Part shown: positions 20,568 through 29,917 of the stretch, one piece after another
Position numbering within the stretch: the stretch's first letter is position 1
How the letters are laid out: every line of letters starts with the position of its first letter
Origin: Paenibacillus sp. 481
Lineage (GTDB): Bacteria; Bacillota; Bacilli; Paenibacillales; Paenibacillaceae
Direction: 5' to 3'
NCBI RefSeq assembly: GCF_021223605.1
Contig: NZ_CP075175.1
Coordinates: forward strand, 2,910,001-2,974,000
Length of the DNA: 64,000 nucleotides
Translations under genes and position numbers: made by a program
Notes under the pieces: model-generated
The model's database searches: none
Seen by the model: the letters and a program-made list of their open reading frames with translations, nothing else
Told to the model about the DNA's origin: nothing

Positions 20568-21221
20568 GTGAGTGTCGACCTCAAAGTATTGAGCACTTCC
20601 CCATATGATCGGTTGACAGATGAACTATTAGTCGACTCGGTCCGTGAGGGTGACAATGAAGCGCTTGAATACTTAATTAATAAATATCGCAATTTCGTAC
20701 GGGCGAAGGCACGTTCTTATTTTTTAATAGGAGCTGACCGTGAGGATATCGTACAAGAAGGCATGATTGGTTTATATAAATCAATTCGTGACTTCAAAGG
20801 AGATAAGTTAGCGTCGTTCAAGGCGTTTGCGGAATTATGTATAACACGTCAGATTATTACGGCCATTAAGACGGCCACGCGTCAGAAGCATATTCCACTC
20901 AACTCATACGTCTCATTGGACAGGCCTATTTATGATGAAGATTCCGACCGTACGTTGCTTGATGTTATCGGCAGTTCTCGTGTATCCGATCCTGAAGAGT
21001 TGATTATTAATCAGGAAGAGTTTATCGGACTCGAAGATAAGATGGCCGAAATATTAAGTGATTTAGAACGTAAAGTGCTTATGCTTTATTTAGATGGTCG
21101 TTCCTATCAGGAAATTGCCGTTGATTTAGACAGACACGTAAAATCAATCGACAATGCATTACAGCGAGTTAAGCGTAAGTTGGAGCGTTACTTAGAACTA
21201 CGTGATGAAGAAGAAAGCTAA
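20568..21221 (+). CDS. sigH: RNA polymerase sigma-H factor (stationary phase and sporulation)
   Basis: The 217-residue sigma-70 family factor has region 2 around YRNFVRAKARSYFLIGADRE (40-59) and the -10 binding helix EDIVQEGMIGLYKSIRDF. Region 4.2 (about 165-210) has RSYQEIAVDL and RHVKSIDNALQRVKRKL. It directs early sporulation and transition-state genes. The start is GTG, 7 bases after GGAGGG; the longer in-frame frame from TTG 20481 would start inside the promoter. Length equals B. subtilis SigH (218). Confidence 0.96.
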   Translation: MSVDLKVLSTSPYDRLTDELLVDSVREGDNEALEYLINKYRNFVRAKARSYFLIGADREDIVQEGMIGLYKSIRDFKGDKLASFKAFAELCITRQIITAIKTATRQKHIPLNSYVSLDRPIYDEDSDRTLLDVIGSSRVSDPEELIINQEEFIGLEDKMAEILSDLERKVLMLYLDGRSYQEIAVDLDRHVKSIDNALQRVKRKLERYLELRDEEES

Positions 21222-21243
21222 CGTTGTGGTTAAACCGCTATAA

Positions 21244-21293
21244 CAATAAAAGATGCTCGTAGCCGTTGAATACGGATGACGGGCATTTTATTG
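21244..21293 (+). terminator. Terminator after sigH
   Basis: Nested arms CAATAAAA/TTTTATTG, ATGCTCGT/ACGGGCAT and CCGT/ACGG build one long hairpin 22 bases after the stop. The T-rich 3' arm supplies the U tract. Confidence 0.75.
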
Positions 21294-21500
21294 TATTCGG
21301 AATTGTTGTATAACAGTGTGATTGCTAGCGCCTTTTGTAATGCTGAAGTAATAGAGTAAAAACAAGTTGACGTTTAGTTCTATTGGAACTGTTCTATACT
21401 AGTTATTAAGCTATCGCTTAGCGATCATTTCCTTTGTCAAACCAGCTGCCTATGTGATAGATTAAAGGGCATAAACCCCCACGGCGTCAACATCTTTTCA

Positions 21501-21529
21501 TTGACATGAAATGACCCGTATGATAAAGT
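21501..21529 (+). promoter_or_regulatory. Promoter of rpmG-secE-nusG
   Basis: A perfect -35 TTGACA (21501-21506) is followed after 17 bases by TAAAGT (21524-21529), a 4/6 match to the -10. It lies about 85 bases before rpmG. The remaining upstream sequence (21294-21500) shows no gene. Confidence 0.6.
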
Positions 21530-21613
21530 GTTTGGGTAGCCCTAAATATGCGACGTTTTTTAGGTTGAATTACGACGCTTCTTATCAAAAGGTGTCTTCA
21601 GGAGGTGTACAAC

Positions 21614-21763
21614 ATGCGGGTAATCGTTACGATGGCTTGCACGGGTTGCAAACAGCGCAACTATACAACAACGAAGAATAAACGCAATCACCCAGACCGC
21701 ATCGAGTTGAAGAAATTCTGCAAGTTCTGCAACGAGCATACTTCTCATCGCGAAACAAGATAA
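21614..21763 (+). CDS. rpmG: 50S ribosomal protein L33 (zinc-binding type)
   Basis: This 49-residue protein begins [17 protein letters not shown] and has CxxC pairs at residues 9/12 and 36/39, the zinc-ribbon (C+) form of L33. AGGAGGTGTACAAC precedes ATG. It is located directly before secE and nusG, the standard order. The 20-base gap to secE carries that gene's ribosome binding site. It is a component of the large subunit near the E site. Confidence 0.96.
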   Translation: MRVIVTMACTGCKQRNYTTTKNKRNHPDRIELKKFCKFCNEHTSHRETR

Positions 21764-21783
21764 GTCTGATGGAGGTGTAGTCC

Positions 21784-21993
21784 GTGGCTTTCTTCGGGAA
21801 ACTGAAACAAAGTTTCGGTTCAATGTTTTCCTTTTTCGGCGACAGCTGGGGCGAATTGAAAAAGGTTCGCTGGCCCAATCGTAAAGAACTGACAAGCTAC
21901 ACGATCGTCGTATTAGCCACGGTCATCTTTATGACGTTCTATTTCTGGGTCCTTGACATCGGGATTTCCGCGATTGTCGAAGCGATTATTTAA
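21784..21993 (+). CDS. secE: Preprotein translocase subunit SecE
   Basis: This 69-residue protein has the single-spanning form. An amphipathic cytosolic helix with KKVRWPNRKEL (26-36) precedes one transmembrane segment (about 40-65). It clamps SecY in the membrane. The start is GTG, 9 bases after TGGAGGTG. The nusG site lies immediately downstream. Confidence 0.94.
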   Translation: MAFFGKLKQSFGSMFSFFGDSWGELKKVRWPNRKELTSYTIVVLATVIFMTFYFWVLDIGISAIVEAII

Positions 21994-22016
21994 TAAAGTC
22001 CCAAGGTGGCTTGAAT

Positions 22017-22550
22017 ATGGAAAAAAGATGGTACGTTGTTCATACCTACTCAGGTTATGAGAACAAGGTGAAAGCCAATTTGGAAAAACGTGTCGAATCT
22101 ATGGGCATGGAAGACAAGATATTCCGCGTTCTTGTTCCGATGGAAGAAGAAATCGTAAACAAAGACGGTAAGAAAAAGACTGTCATGCGTAAAGTTTACC
22201 CGGGATATGTTCTTGTCGAAATGATTCAAACTGATGAATCTTGGTATGTTGTTCGCAACACGCCAGGGGTCACAGGGTTCGTTGGCTCTACTGGTTCCGG
22301 TTCTAAACCTACTGCATTGTTGCCAGATGAAGTTGAACAGATTCTGAAAACAATGGGTATGGAACAGCCGAAGACCACGATTGAGTTCGAACTGAAGGAA
22401 TCGGTACGTATTATGGTAGGACCTTTCGCCAACTTCGTCGGTACGATTGAAGAAATCGTACTAGACAGAGAGAAGTTGAAGGTCCACGTAAACATGTTTG
22501 GACGAGAAACCCCACTTGAGTTGGATTACCACCAAGTAGAGAAGATTTAA
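22017..22550 (+). CDS. nusG: Transcription termination/antitermination factor NusG
   Basis: This 177-residue protein has an NGN domain (about 1-110, RWYVVHTYSGYENKVK onward) and a C-terminal KOW domain (about 125-177, VRIMVGPFANFVGTIEEI). It binds RNA polymerase and couples to the ribosome or to pausing. The start is ATG, 7 bases after AAGGTGG; the in-frame TTG at 22011 is too near the site. It follows secE by 23 bases. Confidence 0.96.
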   Translation: MEKRWYVVHTYSGYENKVKANLEKRVESMGMEDKIFRVLVPMEEEIVNKDGKKKTVMRKVYPGYVLVEMIQTDESWYVVRNTPGVTGFVGSTGSGSKPTALLPDEVEQILKTMGMEQPKTTIEFELKESVRIMVGPFANFVGTIEEIVLDREKLKVHVNMFGRETPLELDYHQVEKI

Positions 22551-22565
22551 TCTTTGAGGTTTCTT

Positions 22566-22604
22566 TATGGATTAAAATGCGGTTTGCCGCATTTAGAATC
22601 CATA
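22566..22604 (+). other. Stem-loop between nusG and rplK
   Basis: An inner stem AAATGCGG/CCGCATTT closes a TTTG loop, and an outer stem TATGGATT/AATCCATA lies across a small internal loop. No U tract follows, so it is not a classical terminator. It could be a processing or mRNA-stability element, or an L11 operator region. Confidence 0.6.
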
Positions 22605-22629
22605 TTATTAGCGCAAGGGGGTGTACCAC

Positions 22630-23055
22630 ATGGCAAAAAAGGTCATTAAAATGGTTAAATTGCAAATTCCAGCAGGTAAAGCGAATCCAGCACCTCCAGT
22701 AGGTCCTGCATTGGGTCAAGCAGGCGTTAACATCATGGCGTTCTGTAAAGAGTTCAACGCAAAAACAGCTGATCAAGCGGGTTTGATTATCCCGGTTGAA
22801 ATCACTGTATTTGAAGACCGCTCCTTTACGTTCATCACGAAAACTCCACCTGCAGCTGTATTGCTGAAAGTTGCAACTAAGGTTGAAAAAGGTTCCGGTG
22901 AGCCGAACAAGAAGAAGGTTGCTACTGTTAAACGTTCTGTTGTTCGTGAAATCGCTGAACAAAAAATGCCTGACTTGAACGCAGCTTCCGTTGAGGCAGC
23001 TATGCTCATGATCGAAGGCACAGCCCGCAGCATGGGCATCGTCGTTGAAGACTAA
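22630..23055 (+). CDS. rplK: 50S ribosomal protein L11
   Basis: The 141-residue L11 has the signature [19 protein letters not shown] near residues 17-35, the proline-rich thiostrepton-binding turn, and a C-terminal rRNA-binding domain. It forms the GTPase-associated stalk base. The start is ATG, after AAGGGGGTG; the in-frame GTG at 22621 is part of that site. rplA follows after 63 bases, which include a weak hairpin. Confidence 0.97.
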   Translation: MAKKVIKMVKLQIPAGKANPAPPVGPALGQAGVNIMAFCKEFNAKTADQAGLIIPVEITVFEDRSFTFITKTPPAAVLLKVATKVEKGSGEPNKKKVATVKRSVVREIAEQKMPDLNAASVEAAMLMIEGTARSMGIVVED

Positions 23056-23118
23056 TTCTTAGTCTTCTTGACGTTAGTGGGAGGTTAATCCGCTAATACC
23101 ACATGAGGAGGAAATAAC

Positions 23119-23811
23119 ATGGCAAAACACGGCAAGAAATATATCGAAGCTGCTAAGTTGTTCGATAAAGAAGCAACTTATGAGCCAGCTGAAGCCATTG
23201 AATTGGTGAAAAAAGCGGCAACAGCTAAATTCGACGAAACTGTTGAAGTAGCAGTTCGTTTGGGTGTAGACCCACGTAAACAAGACCAAGCAGTTCGTGG
23301 CGTCGTTGTACTGCCTCACGGCACAGGTAAAACGAAGCGCGTGCTTGTATTCGCTAAAGGCGATAAAGCTAAAGAAGCAGAAGCAGCAGGTGCTGACTTT
23401 GTTGGTGATCAAGATCTTATCAACAAAATTCAACAAGGCTGGTTCGAGTTCGATGTCTGCGTAGCTACGCCAGACATGATGAGCGAAGTTGGTAAATTGG
23501 GACGTATCCTTGGTGGTAAAGGTCTCATGCCAAACCCTAAAGCTGGTACGGTTACTTTTGATGTTACTAAAGCTGTTCAAGAAATCAAAGCTGGTAAAAT
23601 CGAGTACCGTCTAGACAAAGCAGGTCAAATTCATGCGCCAATCGGTAAAGTATCTTTCGACGCTGACAAGTTGAACGACAACATGACAGCATTGATCGAC
23701 GCTTTGAACCGTGCGAAGCCGGCAGCGGCTAAGGGCGTTTACATGAAGAACATCTCGGTATCATCGACGATGGGCCCTGCAGCACGCGTTAACACAGCAT
23801 CTTTCCGCTAA
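23119..23811 (+). CDS. rplA: 50S ribosomal protein L1
   Basis: This 230-residue protein with the two-domain L1 fold includes [16 protein letters not shown] and the C-terminal [11 protein letters not shown] loop that contacts 23S helices 76-78. It belongs to the L1 stalk that moves deacylated tRNA. In other bacteria it represses its own operon by binding the mRNA leader. The start is ATG after GAGGAGGAAATAAC. Confidence 0.97.
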   Translation: MAKHGKKYIEAAKLFDKEATYEPAEAIELVKKAATAKFDETVEVAVRLGVDPRKQDQAVRGVVVLPHGTGKTKRVLVFAKGDKAKEAEAAGADFVGDQDLINKIQQGWFEFDVCVATPDMMSEVGKLGRILGGKGLMPNPKAGTVTFDVTKAVQEIKAGKIEYRLDKAGQIHAPIGKVSFDADKLNDNMTALIDALNRAKPAAAKGVYMKNISVSSTMGPAARVNTASFR

Positions 23812-23846
23812 GATTCACTTAGCCATTTGGTAAGTAAAGGGATGAG

Positions 23847-23876
23847 TTGACATTGTTCGACCATTTATGCTATCCT
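23847..23876 (+). promoter_or_regulatory. Promoter of rplJ-rplL
   Basis: TTGACA (23847-23852) and TATCCT (23871-23876) are 18 bases apart, directly upstream of the L10 leader. Confidence 0.75.
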
Positions 23877-23904
23877 TATGGAGTTGCTGAAAGCAGCGTG
23901 TACT

Positions 23905-24062
23905 AAACATTGAATAATCATACCGTAGACAGTAGGCGCCGAAAGGCTTAATCTCCTACCGAGGTGTTCGAATAGACTGAGTGCGATGGTGTACGTCATA
24001 AGACGTGGCCGTACACCATTCGCTTTCGTAATGCCTCTGTACTTCATACAGAGGCTTTTCTT
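23905..24062 (+). ncRNA. Ribosomal protein L10 leader
   Basis: The transcript leader of rplJL has the features known for Bacillota L10 leaders. These are the ACCGTAGACAGTAGGCGCC block (23922-23940) with the partner TTAATCTCCTACCGAGGTGT, a long hairpin GGTGTACGTC/GACGTGGCCGTACACC, and a terminator stem at its end. L10, or the L10-L12 complex, binds such a leader and promotes termination, giving feedback on stalk protein synthesis. Ends are approximate. Confidence 0.88.
24032..24062 (+). terminator. Terminator within the L10 leader
   Basis: TGCCTCTGTA and TACAGAGGC form a stem (GCCTCTGT/ACAGAGGC) around a short CTTC-type loop, followed by TTTTCTT. It is the probable regulated attenuator of rplJ. 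Confidence 0.85.
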
Positions 24063-24126
24063 ATGCTCGCGTAGGATGACGAACACAAGATGCGGTTGTG
24101 AACCATACTTGTAGGAGGTGGAACAA

Positions 24127-24633
24127 GTGGCAAACGCAAAAGTAATCGAATCTAAACAACAAGCAGTTCAAGAAATTGCTGACAAATTGCGCGGTAGCGT
24201 AACAACAGTTGTTGCTGATTACCGTGGATTGAACGTTTCGCAAGTGACTGAACTCCGTAAGCAATTGCGCGAGGCAGGCATCGAATTCCAAGTGTTGAAA
24301 AACTCTTTGGTACGTCGTGCAACTGAGCAAGCAGAGTTGACGGAATTGGACAGTGCGTTGACTGGTCCGACGGCGATTGCATTCAGCCGTGAGGACGCAG
24401 TAGCTCCTGCGAAAATTTTGGCTGACTTCGCGAAGAAAAACGACGCTCTTGAAATTAAGGGTGGTATCGTAGAAGGTCGCGTAGTTGATGTAGCGCAAAT
24501 TCAAGAGTTGGCAGCATTGCCTTCACGCGATGGTTTGTTGTCTATGTTGCTCAGCGTGCTTCAAGCACCTGTTCGCAACTTCGCTTTGGCTGTCAAAGCA
24601 GTCGGCGAAAAGAAAGAAGCGGAAGCTCAATAA
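24127..24633 (+). CDS. rplJ: 50S ribosomal protein L10
   Basis: The 168-residue stalk-anchor protein has an N-terminal rRNA-binding domain with [20 protein letters not shown] and a C-terminal helix ([20 protein letters not shown]) that holds L7/L12 dimers. The start is GTG, 8 bases after AGGAGG; an earlier in-frame GTG (24118) overlaps the site. Synthesis is controlled through the L10 leader. Confidence 0.96.
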   Translation: MANAKVIESKQQAVQEIADKLRGSVTTVVADYRGLNVSQVTELRKQLREAGIEFQVLKNSLVRRATEQAELTELDSALTGPTAIAFSREDAVAPAKILADFAKKNDALEIKGGIVEGRVVDVAQIQELAALPSRDGLLSMLLSVLQAPVRNFALAVKAVGEKKEAEAQ

Positions 24634-24699
24634 TTATACCGTTTCAGCGATGGAACGTTATGCAAAATACTATTAAATCATTAATATGGAGGTTCAACC

Positions 24700-25059
24700 A
24701 TGAGCAAAGAGCAAATCTTGGAAGCCATCAAAGGCATGTCCGTATTGGAATTGAACGATCTTGTTAAAGCAATCGAAGAAGAATTCGGCGTAACAGCTGC
24801 AGCTCCAGTTGCAGTAGTAGCTGGCGGTGCTGTTGAAGCTGCTGAGCAAACTGAATTCGACGTAATTTTGAACAGCGCTGGCGCTGGCAAAATCAACGTA
24901 ATCAAAGTAGTTCGCGAAATCACAGGTCTTGGCCTGAAAGAAGCGAAAGACTTGGTAGACAACGCTCCTAAAGCGTTGAAAGAAAAAGTAAGCAAAGAAG
25001 AAGCAGAAGCAGTAAAAGCGAAGCTTGAAGAAGCTGGCGCGACTGTAGAAGTGAAGTAA
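24700..25059 (+). CDS. rplL: 50S ribosomal protein L7/L12
   Basis: This 119-residue protein has an N-terminal dimerisation helix pair (1-35), an Ala-rich hinge (about 36-52, [18 protein letters not shown]) and a globular C-terminal domain ([27 protein letters not shown]). It recruits translational GTPases. ATGGAGGTTCAACC precedes ATG. It is 66 bases downstream of rplJ and followed by a long perfect stem-loop. Confidence 0.97.
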   Translation: MSKEQILEAIKGMSVLELNDLVKAIEEEFGVTAAAPVAVVAGGAVEAAEQTEFDVILNSAGAGKINVIKVVREITGLGLKEAKDLVDNAPKALKEKVSKEEAEAVKAKLEEAGATVEVK

Positions 25060-25077
25060 TTTCAGCTTCTCGATGTG

Positions 25078-25112
25078 CGAACCCCTTGAAGTTACTTCAA
25101 GGGGTTCGTTGT
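25078..25112 (+). terminator. Stem-loop after rplL (probable terminator)
   Basis: CGAACCCCTTGAAGT and ACTTCAAGGGGTTCG are perfect complements separated by a single base, 18 bases after the rplL stop. The following tract TTGTCT is only weakly T-rich, so termination may be incomplete. Confidence 0.65.
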
Positions 25113-25215
25113 CTAGGATACGACATCAGATTCGACTTGTGATGAAGTCACTTTGACTAGCGCATGCTAGACAATGAACGACAGCACACGATAGAGCTGA
25201 AATGGAGGTTTACGA

Positions 25216-25818
25216 ATGGCTAATCATTATTATAGCAAACAGCCAAGCGTAGCAAATGATCGTAAATTGCTTCAAATGGAGTTGCGTGGTTTTACATTGC
25301 GTTTCAACTCTGATGCGGGTGTATTTTCAAAGAGTGACATTGATTATGGAAGCCGTGTGCTCATTGATGCTATGGATATACCAGAACAAGCGCGAGTGCT
25401 AGACGTTGGCTGCGGTTATGGTCCTATTGGCATAACAGCTGCAAAGCTAGCGACAGCTGGTGAGGTCGTTATGGTTGATGTGAATGAACGTGCATTAGAC
25501 CTAGCTCGTGAAAATGCAGCTTTGAACGGCGTCACAAACGTGGTCATCCGTGAGAGTGATGGGTTGGCTGCGTTGGATGGAGAAATGTTCGATGTTATTC
25601 TAACGAACCCGCCAATTCGTGCAGGTAAAGAAGTTGTACACCGTATTTTTGAACAATCCTACACTCATTTGCAACAAGGTGGTTCCTTGTGGATCGTTAT
25701 TCAAAAGAAACAAGGTGCACCCTCCGCGGAGGCAAAATTGATCGCGTTGTTTGGGGAAGAGTCTGTAGAAGAAGTAACAAAAGATAAAGGTTATCGTATT
25801 TTCAGAGCGCAAAAATGA
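25216..25818 (+). CDS. Class I SAM-dependent methyltransferase, RsmC-like (YbxB)
   Basis: This 200-residue protein has motif I VLDVGCGYGP (61-70) and motif IV TNPPI (130-134), the signature of exocyclic amino N-methyltransferases of the RsmC/MTS family. It equals the C-terminal catalytic half of E. coli RsmC, which makes m2G in 16S rRNA; the substrate here is inferred, not seen. It has the same place between rplL and rpoB as B. subtilis ybxB. GGAGGTTTACGA precedes ATG. Confidence 0.85.
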   Translation: MANHYYSKQPSVANDRKLLQMELRGFTLRFNSDAGVFSKSDIDYGSRVLIDAMDIPEQARVLDVGCGYGPIGITAAKLATAGEVVMVDVNERALDLARENAALNGVTNVVIRESDGLAALDGEMFDVILTNPPIRAGKEVVHRIFEQSYTHLQQGGSLWIVIQKKQGAPSAEAKLIALFGEESVEEVTKDKGYRIFRAQK

Positions 25819-25825
25819 TTTTTTG

Positions 25826-25854
25826 TTGACTTCATATGACCAATATGATAATAT
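25826..25854 (+). promoter_or_regulatory. Promoter of rpoB-rpoC with extended -10
   Basis: TTGACT (25826-25831) and TAATAT (25849-25854) are 17 bases apart, with TGA just before the -10 (TGn extension). The transcript would begin near 25861 with a leader of about 330 bases. A second TATAAT at 25952-25957 has no -35 at proper distance. Confidence 0.78.
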
Positions 25855-25980
25855 TATAGAATGTCAGTATTAGGATGGCCTTCATGTCTTTATTTCGCTA
25901 AAATGTCAAGCCTTTTTTTGAAAAGGATGCATATATTTTCGTCACTTGACGTATAATGTTTACATTTTGGGCAAATCTAT

Positions 25981-26078
25981 CGTTATGAAGGTGGAATGAC
26001 AACTCGAAACGACGGCACGGGGAAACGGCGTCCATCTGGATAGATGTTTTTGCCGTGAGCGTGCGTTTTTCTTTTTGT
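25981..26078 (+). other. Structured leader region of rpoB
   Basis: TGCCGT (26051-26056) can pair with either ACGGCA (26012-26017) or ACGGC (26025-26029). CACGG (26016-26020) can instead pair with CCGTG (26053-26057). A small hairpin ATCTGGATAGAT sits between them, and a T-rich run (GTTTTTCTTTTT) follows. The layout suggests alternative folds and possible attenuation. No known riboswitch family is recognised. Confidence 0.45.
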
Positions 26079-26193
26079 CGCGGTTTTTACATTTTATACT
26101 GTTTTGGAGTCTCTTTCGAGGACTTTATTATAAAGGATACCGAAAAGGATTCGCAATCCATATTTTTGAGTAGACATGAGGGGTGAGTTTAAG

Positions 26194-29100
26194 TTGGCAG
26201 GACATCTTGTTCAGTATGGTCGACGCACTCGGCGCAGCTATGCGCGCATCAAAGAGGTACTCGAAGTTCCGAACTTGATAGAAATCCAACAGAAATCGTA
26301 CGAATGGTTTTTGGACGAAGGATTGCGTGAAATGTTCCAAGACATTTCGCCGATTATGGATTTCACAGGTAATTTGGTTCTGGAGTTTGTCGATTACAGC
26401 TTAGGTGAACCAAAATATTCGGTTGATGAATCGAAGGAACGCGACGTTACTTATGCAGCACCACTTCGCGTTAAAGTTCGCCTGCTCAATAAAGAGACCG
26501 GTGAAGTGAAAGAACAGGAAGTGTTTATGGGTGATTTCCCACTCATGACGGAAACCGGGACATTCATTATCAACGGTGCAGAACGCGTCATCGTCAGCCA
26601 GTTGGTCCGCTCCCCAAGTGTCTATTTCAGCACTAAAGTTGACAAGAACGGGAAGAAGACATATACGGCGACGGTAATTCCGAACCGCGGAGCATGGTTG
26701 GAGTTGGAGACGGATGCGAAGGACATCATTTATGTTCGTATTGATCGCACACGTAAAATTCCAGTCACAGTATTGCTGCGTGCACTCGGATTTGGCACAG
26801 ACGAACAAATCTTAGATTTGCTCGGTCATGACGAATATATTCGCAATACCCTAGATAAAGACAATACAGATTCGACAGAGAAAGCGCTCATCGAGATTTA
26901 TGAGCGTTTGCGTCCAGGCGAGCCACCGACGTTGGAGAATGCTAAGAGCTTACTGATTGCTCGTTTCTTCGACCCGAAGCGCTACGACTTGGCGAACGTC
27001 GGTCGTTACAAAATTAATAAAAAGCTTCACATCAAAAACCGCTTGTTCAATCAACGTTTGGCGGAAACGCTCGTTGATCCGGATACGGGAGAAATTCTCG
27101 CAGAAGAGGGTCAAATGATTGACCGTCGTTTGCTCGACGAAATTTTGCCGCGTCTGGAAAGCAATGTTGGGTTCAAGACTTACCACGTTGCTGGCGGCGT
27201 ATTGGATGCAGATGACATTCCGTTGCAAACAATTAGTGTGTACTCACCGCTTGAAGATAATAAAGTTACCAAGTTGATTGCTAACGGTATTATCGACAAA
27301 AACGTGAAGCACATTACATCGGCGGACATTATCTCGTCCATCAACTATTTCATCAACTTGCTGCACGGCATCGGAAGCACAGACGATATTGACCATCTTG
27401 GTAACCGTCGTCTACGTTCCGTAGGTGAGTTGTTGCAAAACCAATTCCGTATCGGTTTATCCCGTATGGAACGTGTTGTGCGTGAGCGTATGTCCATTCA
27501 AGATGCGAATGTGATTACACCGCAAGCCCTGATCAATATTCGTCCAGTTATCGCTTCGATCAAGGAGTTCTTCGGAAGCTCCCAGTTGTCGCAGTTTATG
27601 GACCAGACGAATCCATTGGCAGAGCTGACGCACAAACGTCGTCTGTCTGCACTCGGACCTGGTGGTTTGACGCGTGAGCGCGCGGGCTTTGAAGTTCGAG
27701 ACGTTCACCACTCACACTATGGTCGTATGTGCCCGATCGAGACTCCAGAGGGTCCGAACATCGGTTTGATCAACTCCTTGTCCACGTTTGCACGTGTGAA
27801 CGAGTACGGCTTCATTGAAGCACCATATCGTTGGGTTGATCCGAAGACGGGTCAAGTAACAGAGAATATCGATTACTTGACAGCAGACGAAGAAGATAAC
27901 TATGTTATCGCACAAGCAAATGCGCCTTTGAATGATGACAATTCATTTAGAGATGACACGGTTATCGTTCGTTACAATAAACAATCGGATAACATCTTGA
28001 CCATGCCGACGGAACGTGTAGACTACATGGACGTTTCGCCGAAACAGGTTGTATCCGTTGCAACAGCGCTTATTCCATTCTTGGAAAACGATGACTCCAA
28101 CCGCGCGCTCATGGGATCAAACATGCAGCGGCAGGCGGTACCGTTGTTGATACCGCAGGCGCCATTCGTTGGTACAGGTATGGAACACAAATCAGCTAAA
28201 GACTCTGGTGTATGTATTGTATCCAAAGTCGATGGTGTTGTTGAGCGAGTTACAGCGAATGAAATTCAAGTTCGCCGTATCGAAAATGTTGACGGTAAAG
28301 AAGTTAAAGGCGATCTCGTTAAACATAAGTTGCAGAAGTTTATGCGTTCCAACCAAGGAACTTGCATTAACCAACGTCCACTTGCCAGAAAAGGTGAAAT
28401 CGTCAAACCAGGCGATATTCTAGCGGACGGTCCTTCCACTGAGATGGGTGAAATTGCACTCGGTCGTAACGTTGTCGTTGCGTTTATGACGTGGGAAGGC
28501 TACAACTATGAGGATGCGATTTTGCTATCCGAAAAAATGGTGAAAGAGGACGTTTATACGTCCATTCACATTGAAGAATATGAGTCTGAAGCTCGTGATA
28601 CGAAGCTTGGACCTGAAGAAATTACACGCGACATTCCGAATGTCGGCGAAGAAGCGCTGAAGAACCTCGACGAGCGCGGTATTATCCGTGTTGGTGCTGA
28701 GATTAAAGCAGGCGATATCCTCGTTGGTAAAGTAACGCCTAAGGGTGTTACGGAATTGACTGCTGAAGAGCGTCTCTTGCACGCAATCTTCGGAGAAAAA
28801 GCGCGTGAAGTTCGTGACACGTCCTTGCGCGTTCCACACGGTACTGACGGTATCGTTGTTGACGTAAAAGTATTCACACGCGACAATGGCGACGAATTGC
28901 CGCCAGGCGTTAATCAGCTCGTACGTTGCTACATTGCGCAAAAACGTAAAATCTCTGAAGGCGATAAAATGGCGGGACGCCACGGTAACAAGGGTGTCAT
29001 CGCACGTATTTTGCCTGAAGAAGATATGCCGTTCTTGCCAGATGGCACACCTGTTCAAGTTGTATTGAACCCATTGGGCGTACCTTCTCGTATGAACATC

Positions 29101-29745
29101 GGTCAGGTGTTGGAAGTACACTTAGGTATGGCTGCGCGTTACCTTGGTATGCACATGGCGACGCCAGTATTCGACGGTGCAACTGAGTTCAACGTATTCG
29201 ATACGATGGAAGAAGCAGGTATGCAACGCAACGGTAAAACACGCCTCTACGATGGACGTACAGGTGAAATGTTTGAACGTGAAGTTACAGTCGGTGTCAT
29301 GTACATGATCAAACTGGCGCACATGGTCGACGATAAGATTCACGCTCGTTCTACAGGACCATACTCACTCGTTACGCAACAGCCATTGGGTGGTAAAGCT
29401 CAATTTGGTGGTCAGCGCTTCGGTGAGATGGAGGTGTGGGCACTCGAAGCATACGGTGCTGCCTACACGTTGCAGGAGATCCTTACGGTTAAGTCTGATG
29501 ACGTTGTTGGCCGCGTGAAGACGTACGAGTCAATCGTTAAAGGCGAGAACGTACCAGAACCAGGTGTTCCTGAGTCGTTCAAAGTATTGATCAAAGAGCT
29601 TCAAAGTTTAGGTATGGACGTTAAAATCCTTACTGAGAACGAAGAAGAAATCGAAATGCGTGAATACGACGAAGACGACGAAGTTCCGCAAGACAAGCTG
29701 AATCTTGACTTGGAAGAGGGAACTGTTGCTGCTGACGCTGAATAA
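26194..29745 (+). CDS. rpoB: DNA-directed RNA polymerase subunit beta
   Basis: This 1183-residue beta subunit shows strong identity to B. subtilis RpoB throughout. The rifampicin pocket contains [14 protein letters not shown] and [13 protein letters not shown] with susceptible-type residues. The C-terminal half contains [16 protein letters not shown] and [14 protein letters not shown]. The start chosen is TTG (LAGHLVQYG), about 8 bases after GAGGGGTGAG, as in B. subtilis. The in-frame ATG at 26176 would begin before that site and is less likely. The C-terminal tail is acidic. It forms the catalytic core with rpoC, 172 bases downstream. Confidence 0.97.
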   Translation: MAGHLVQYGRRTRRSYARIKEVLEVPNLIEIQQKSYEWFLDEGLREMFQDISPIMDFTGNLVLEFVDYSLGEPKYSVDESKERDVTYAAPLRVKVRLLNKETGEVKEQEVFMGDFPLMTETGTFIINGAERVIVSQLVRSPSVYFSTKVDKNGKKTYTATVIPNRGAWLELETDAKDIIYVRIDRTRKIPVTVLLRALGFGTDEQILDLLGHDEYIRNTLDKDNTDSTEKALIEIYERLRPGEPPTLENAKSLLIARFFDPKRYDLANVGRYKINKKLHIKNRLFNQRLAETLVDPDTGEILAEEGQMIDRRLLDEILPRLESNVGFKTYHVAGGVLDADDIPLQTISVYSPLEDNKVTKLIANGIIDKNVKHITSADIISSINYFINLLHGIGSTDDIDHLGNRRLRSVGELLQNQFRIGLSRMERVVRERMSIQDANVITPQALINIRPVIASIKEFFGSSQLSQFMDQTNPLAELTHKRRLSALGPGGLTRERAGFEVRDVHHSHYGRMCPIETPEGPNIGLINSLSTFARVNEYGFIEAPYRWVDPKTGQVTENIDYLTADEEDNYVIAQANAPLNDDNSFRDDTVIVRYNKQSDNILTMPTERVDYMDVSPKQVVSVATALIPFLENDDSNRALMGSNMQRQAVPLLIPQAPFVGTGMEHKSAKDSGVCIVSKVDGVVERVTANEIQVRRIENVDGKEVKGDLVKHKLQKFMRSNQGTCINQRPLARKGEIVKPGDILADGPSTEMGEIALGRNVVVAFMTWEGYNYEDAILLSEKMVKEDVYTSIHIEEYESEARDTKLGPEEITRDIPNVGEEALKNLDERGIIRVGAEIKAGDILVGKVTPKGVTELTAEERLLHAIFGEKAREVRDTSLRVPHGTDGIVVDVKVFTRDNGDELPPGVNQLVRCYIAQKRKISEGDKMAGRHGNKGVIARILPEEDMPFLPDGTPVQVVLNPLGVPSRMNIGQVLEVHLGMAARYLGMHMATPVFDGATEFNVFDTMEEAGMQRNGKTRLYDGRTGEMFEREVTVGVMYMIKLAHMVDDKIHARSTGPYSLVTQQPLGGKAQFGGQRFGEMEVWALEAYGAAYTLQEILTVKSDDVVGRVKTYESIVKGENVPEPGVPESFKVLIKELQSLGMDVKILTENEEEIEMREYDEDDEVPQDKLNLDLEEGTVAADAE

Positions 29746-29776
29746 GCGCATAAGATGACAGCTCAAATATAGTTGT

Positions 29777-29812
29777 GACGATGATCAGTGGCGACTGTCA
29801 CTGATCATCGTC
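29777..29812 (+). other. Perfect 14-pair stem-loop between rpoB and rpoC
   Basis: GACGATGATCAGTG (29777-29790) and CACTGATCATCGTC (29799-29812) are exact complements around the loop GCGACTGT. The next bases are AATCC, without a U tract. It is a candidate RNase III-type processing site or mRNA stabiliser rather than a terminator. Confidence 0.85.
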
Positions 29813-29917
29813 AATCCATATAGATAACTTTGTTTCAGTTAACGTATCAAACATTCTAATCCGTCCTCTGCGTGCATGGCGGTGAACTCAAGTACAAATT
29901 AAGGAGGTTGCTCCTTG

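Noticed and set aside
20411-20692. Minus-strand 93-codon frame over the sigH start
   Set aside because: It overlaps the sigH promoter and conserved N-terminal coding sequence and has no ribosome binding site.
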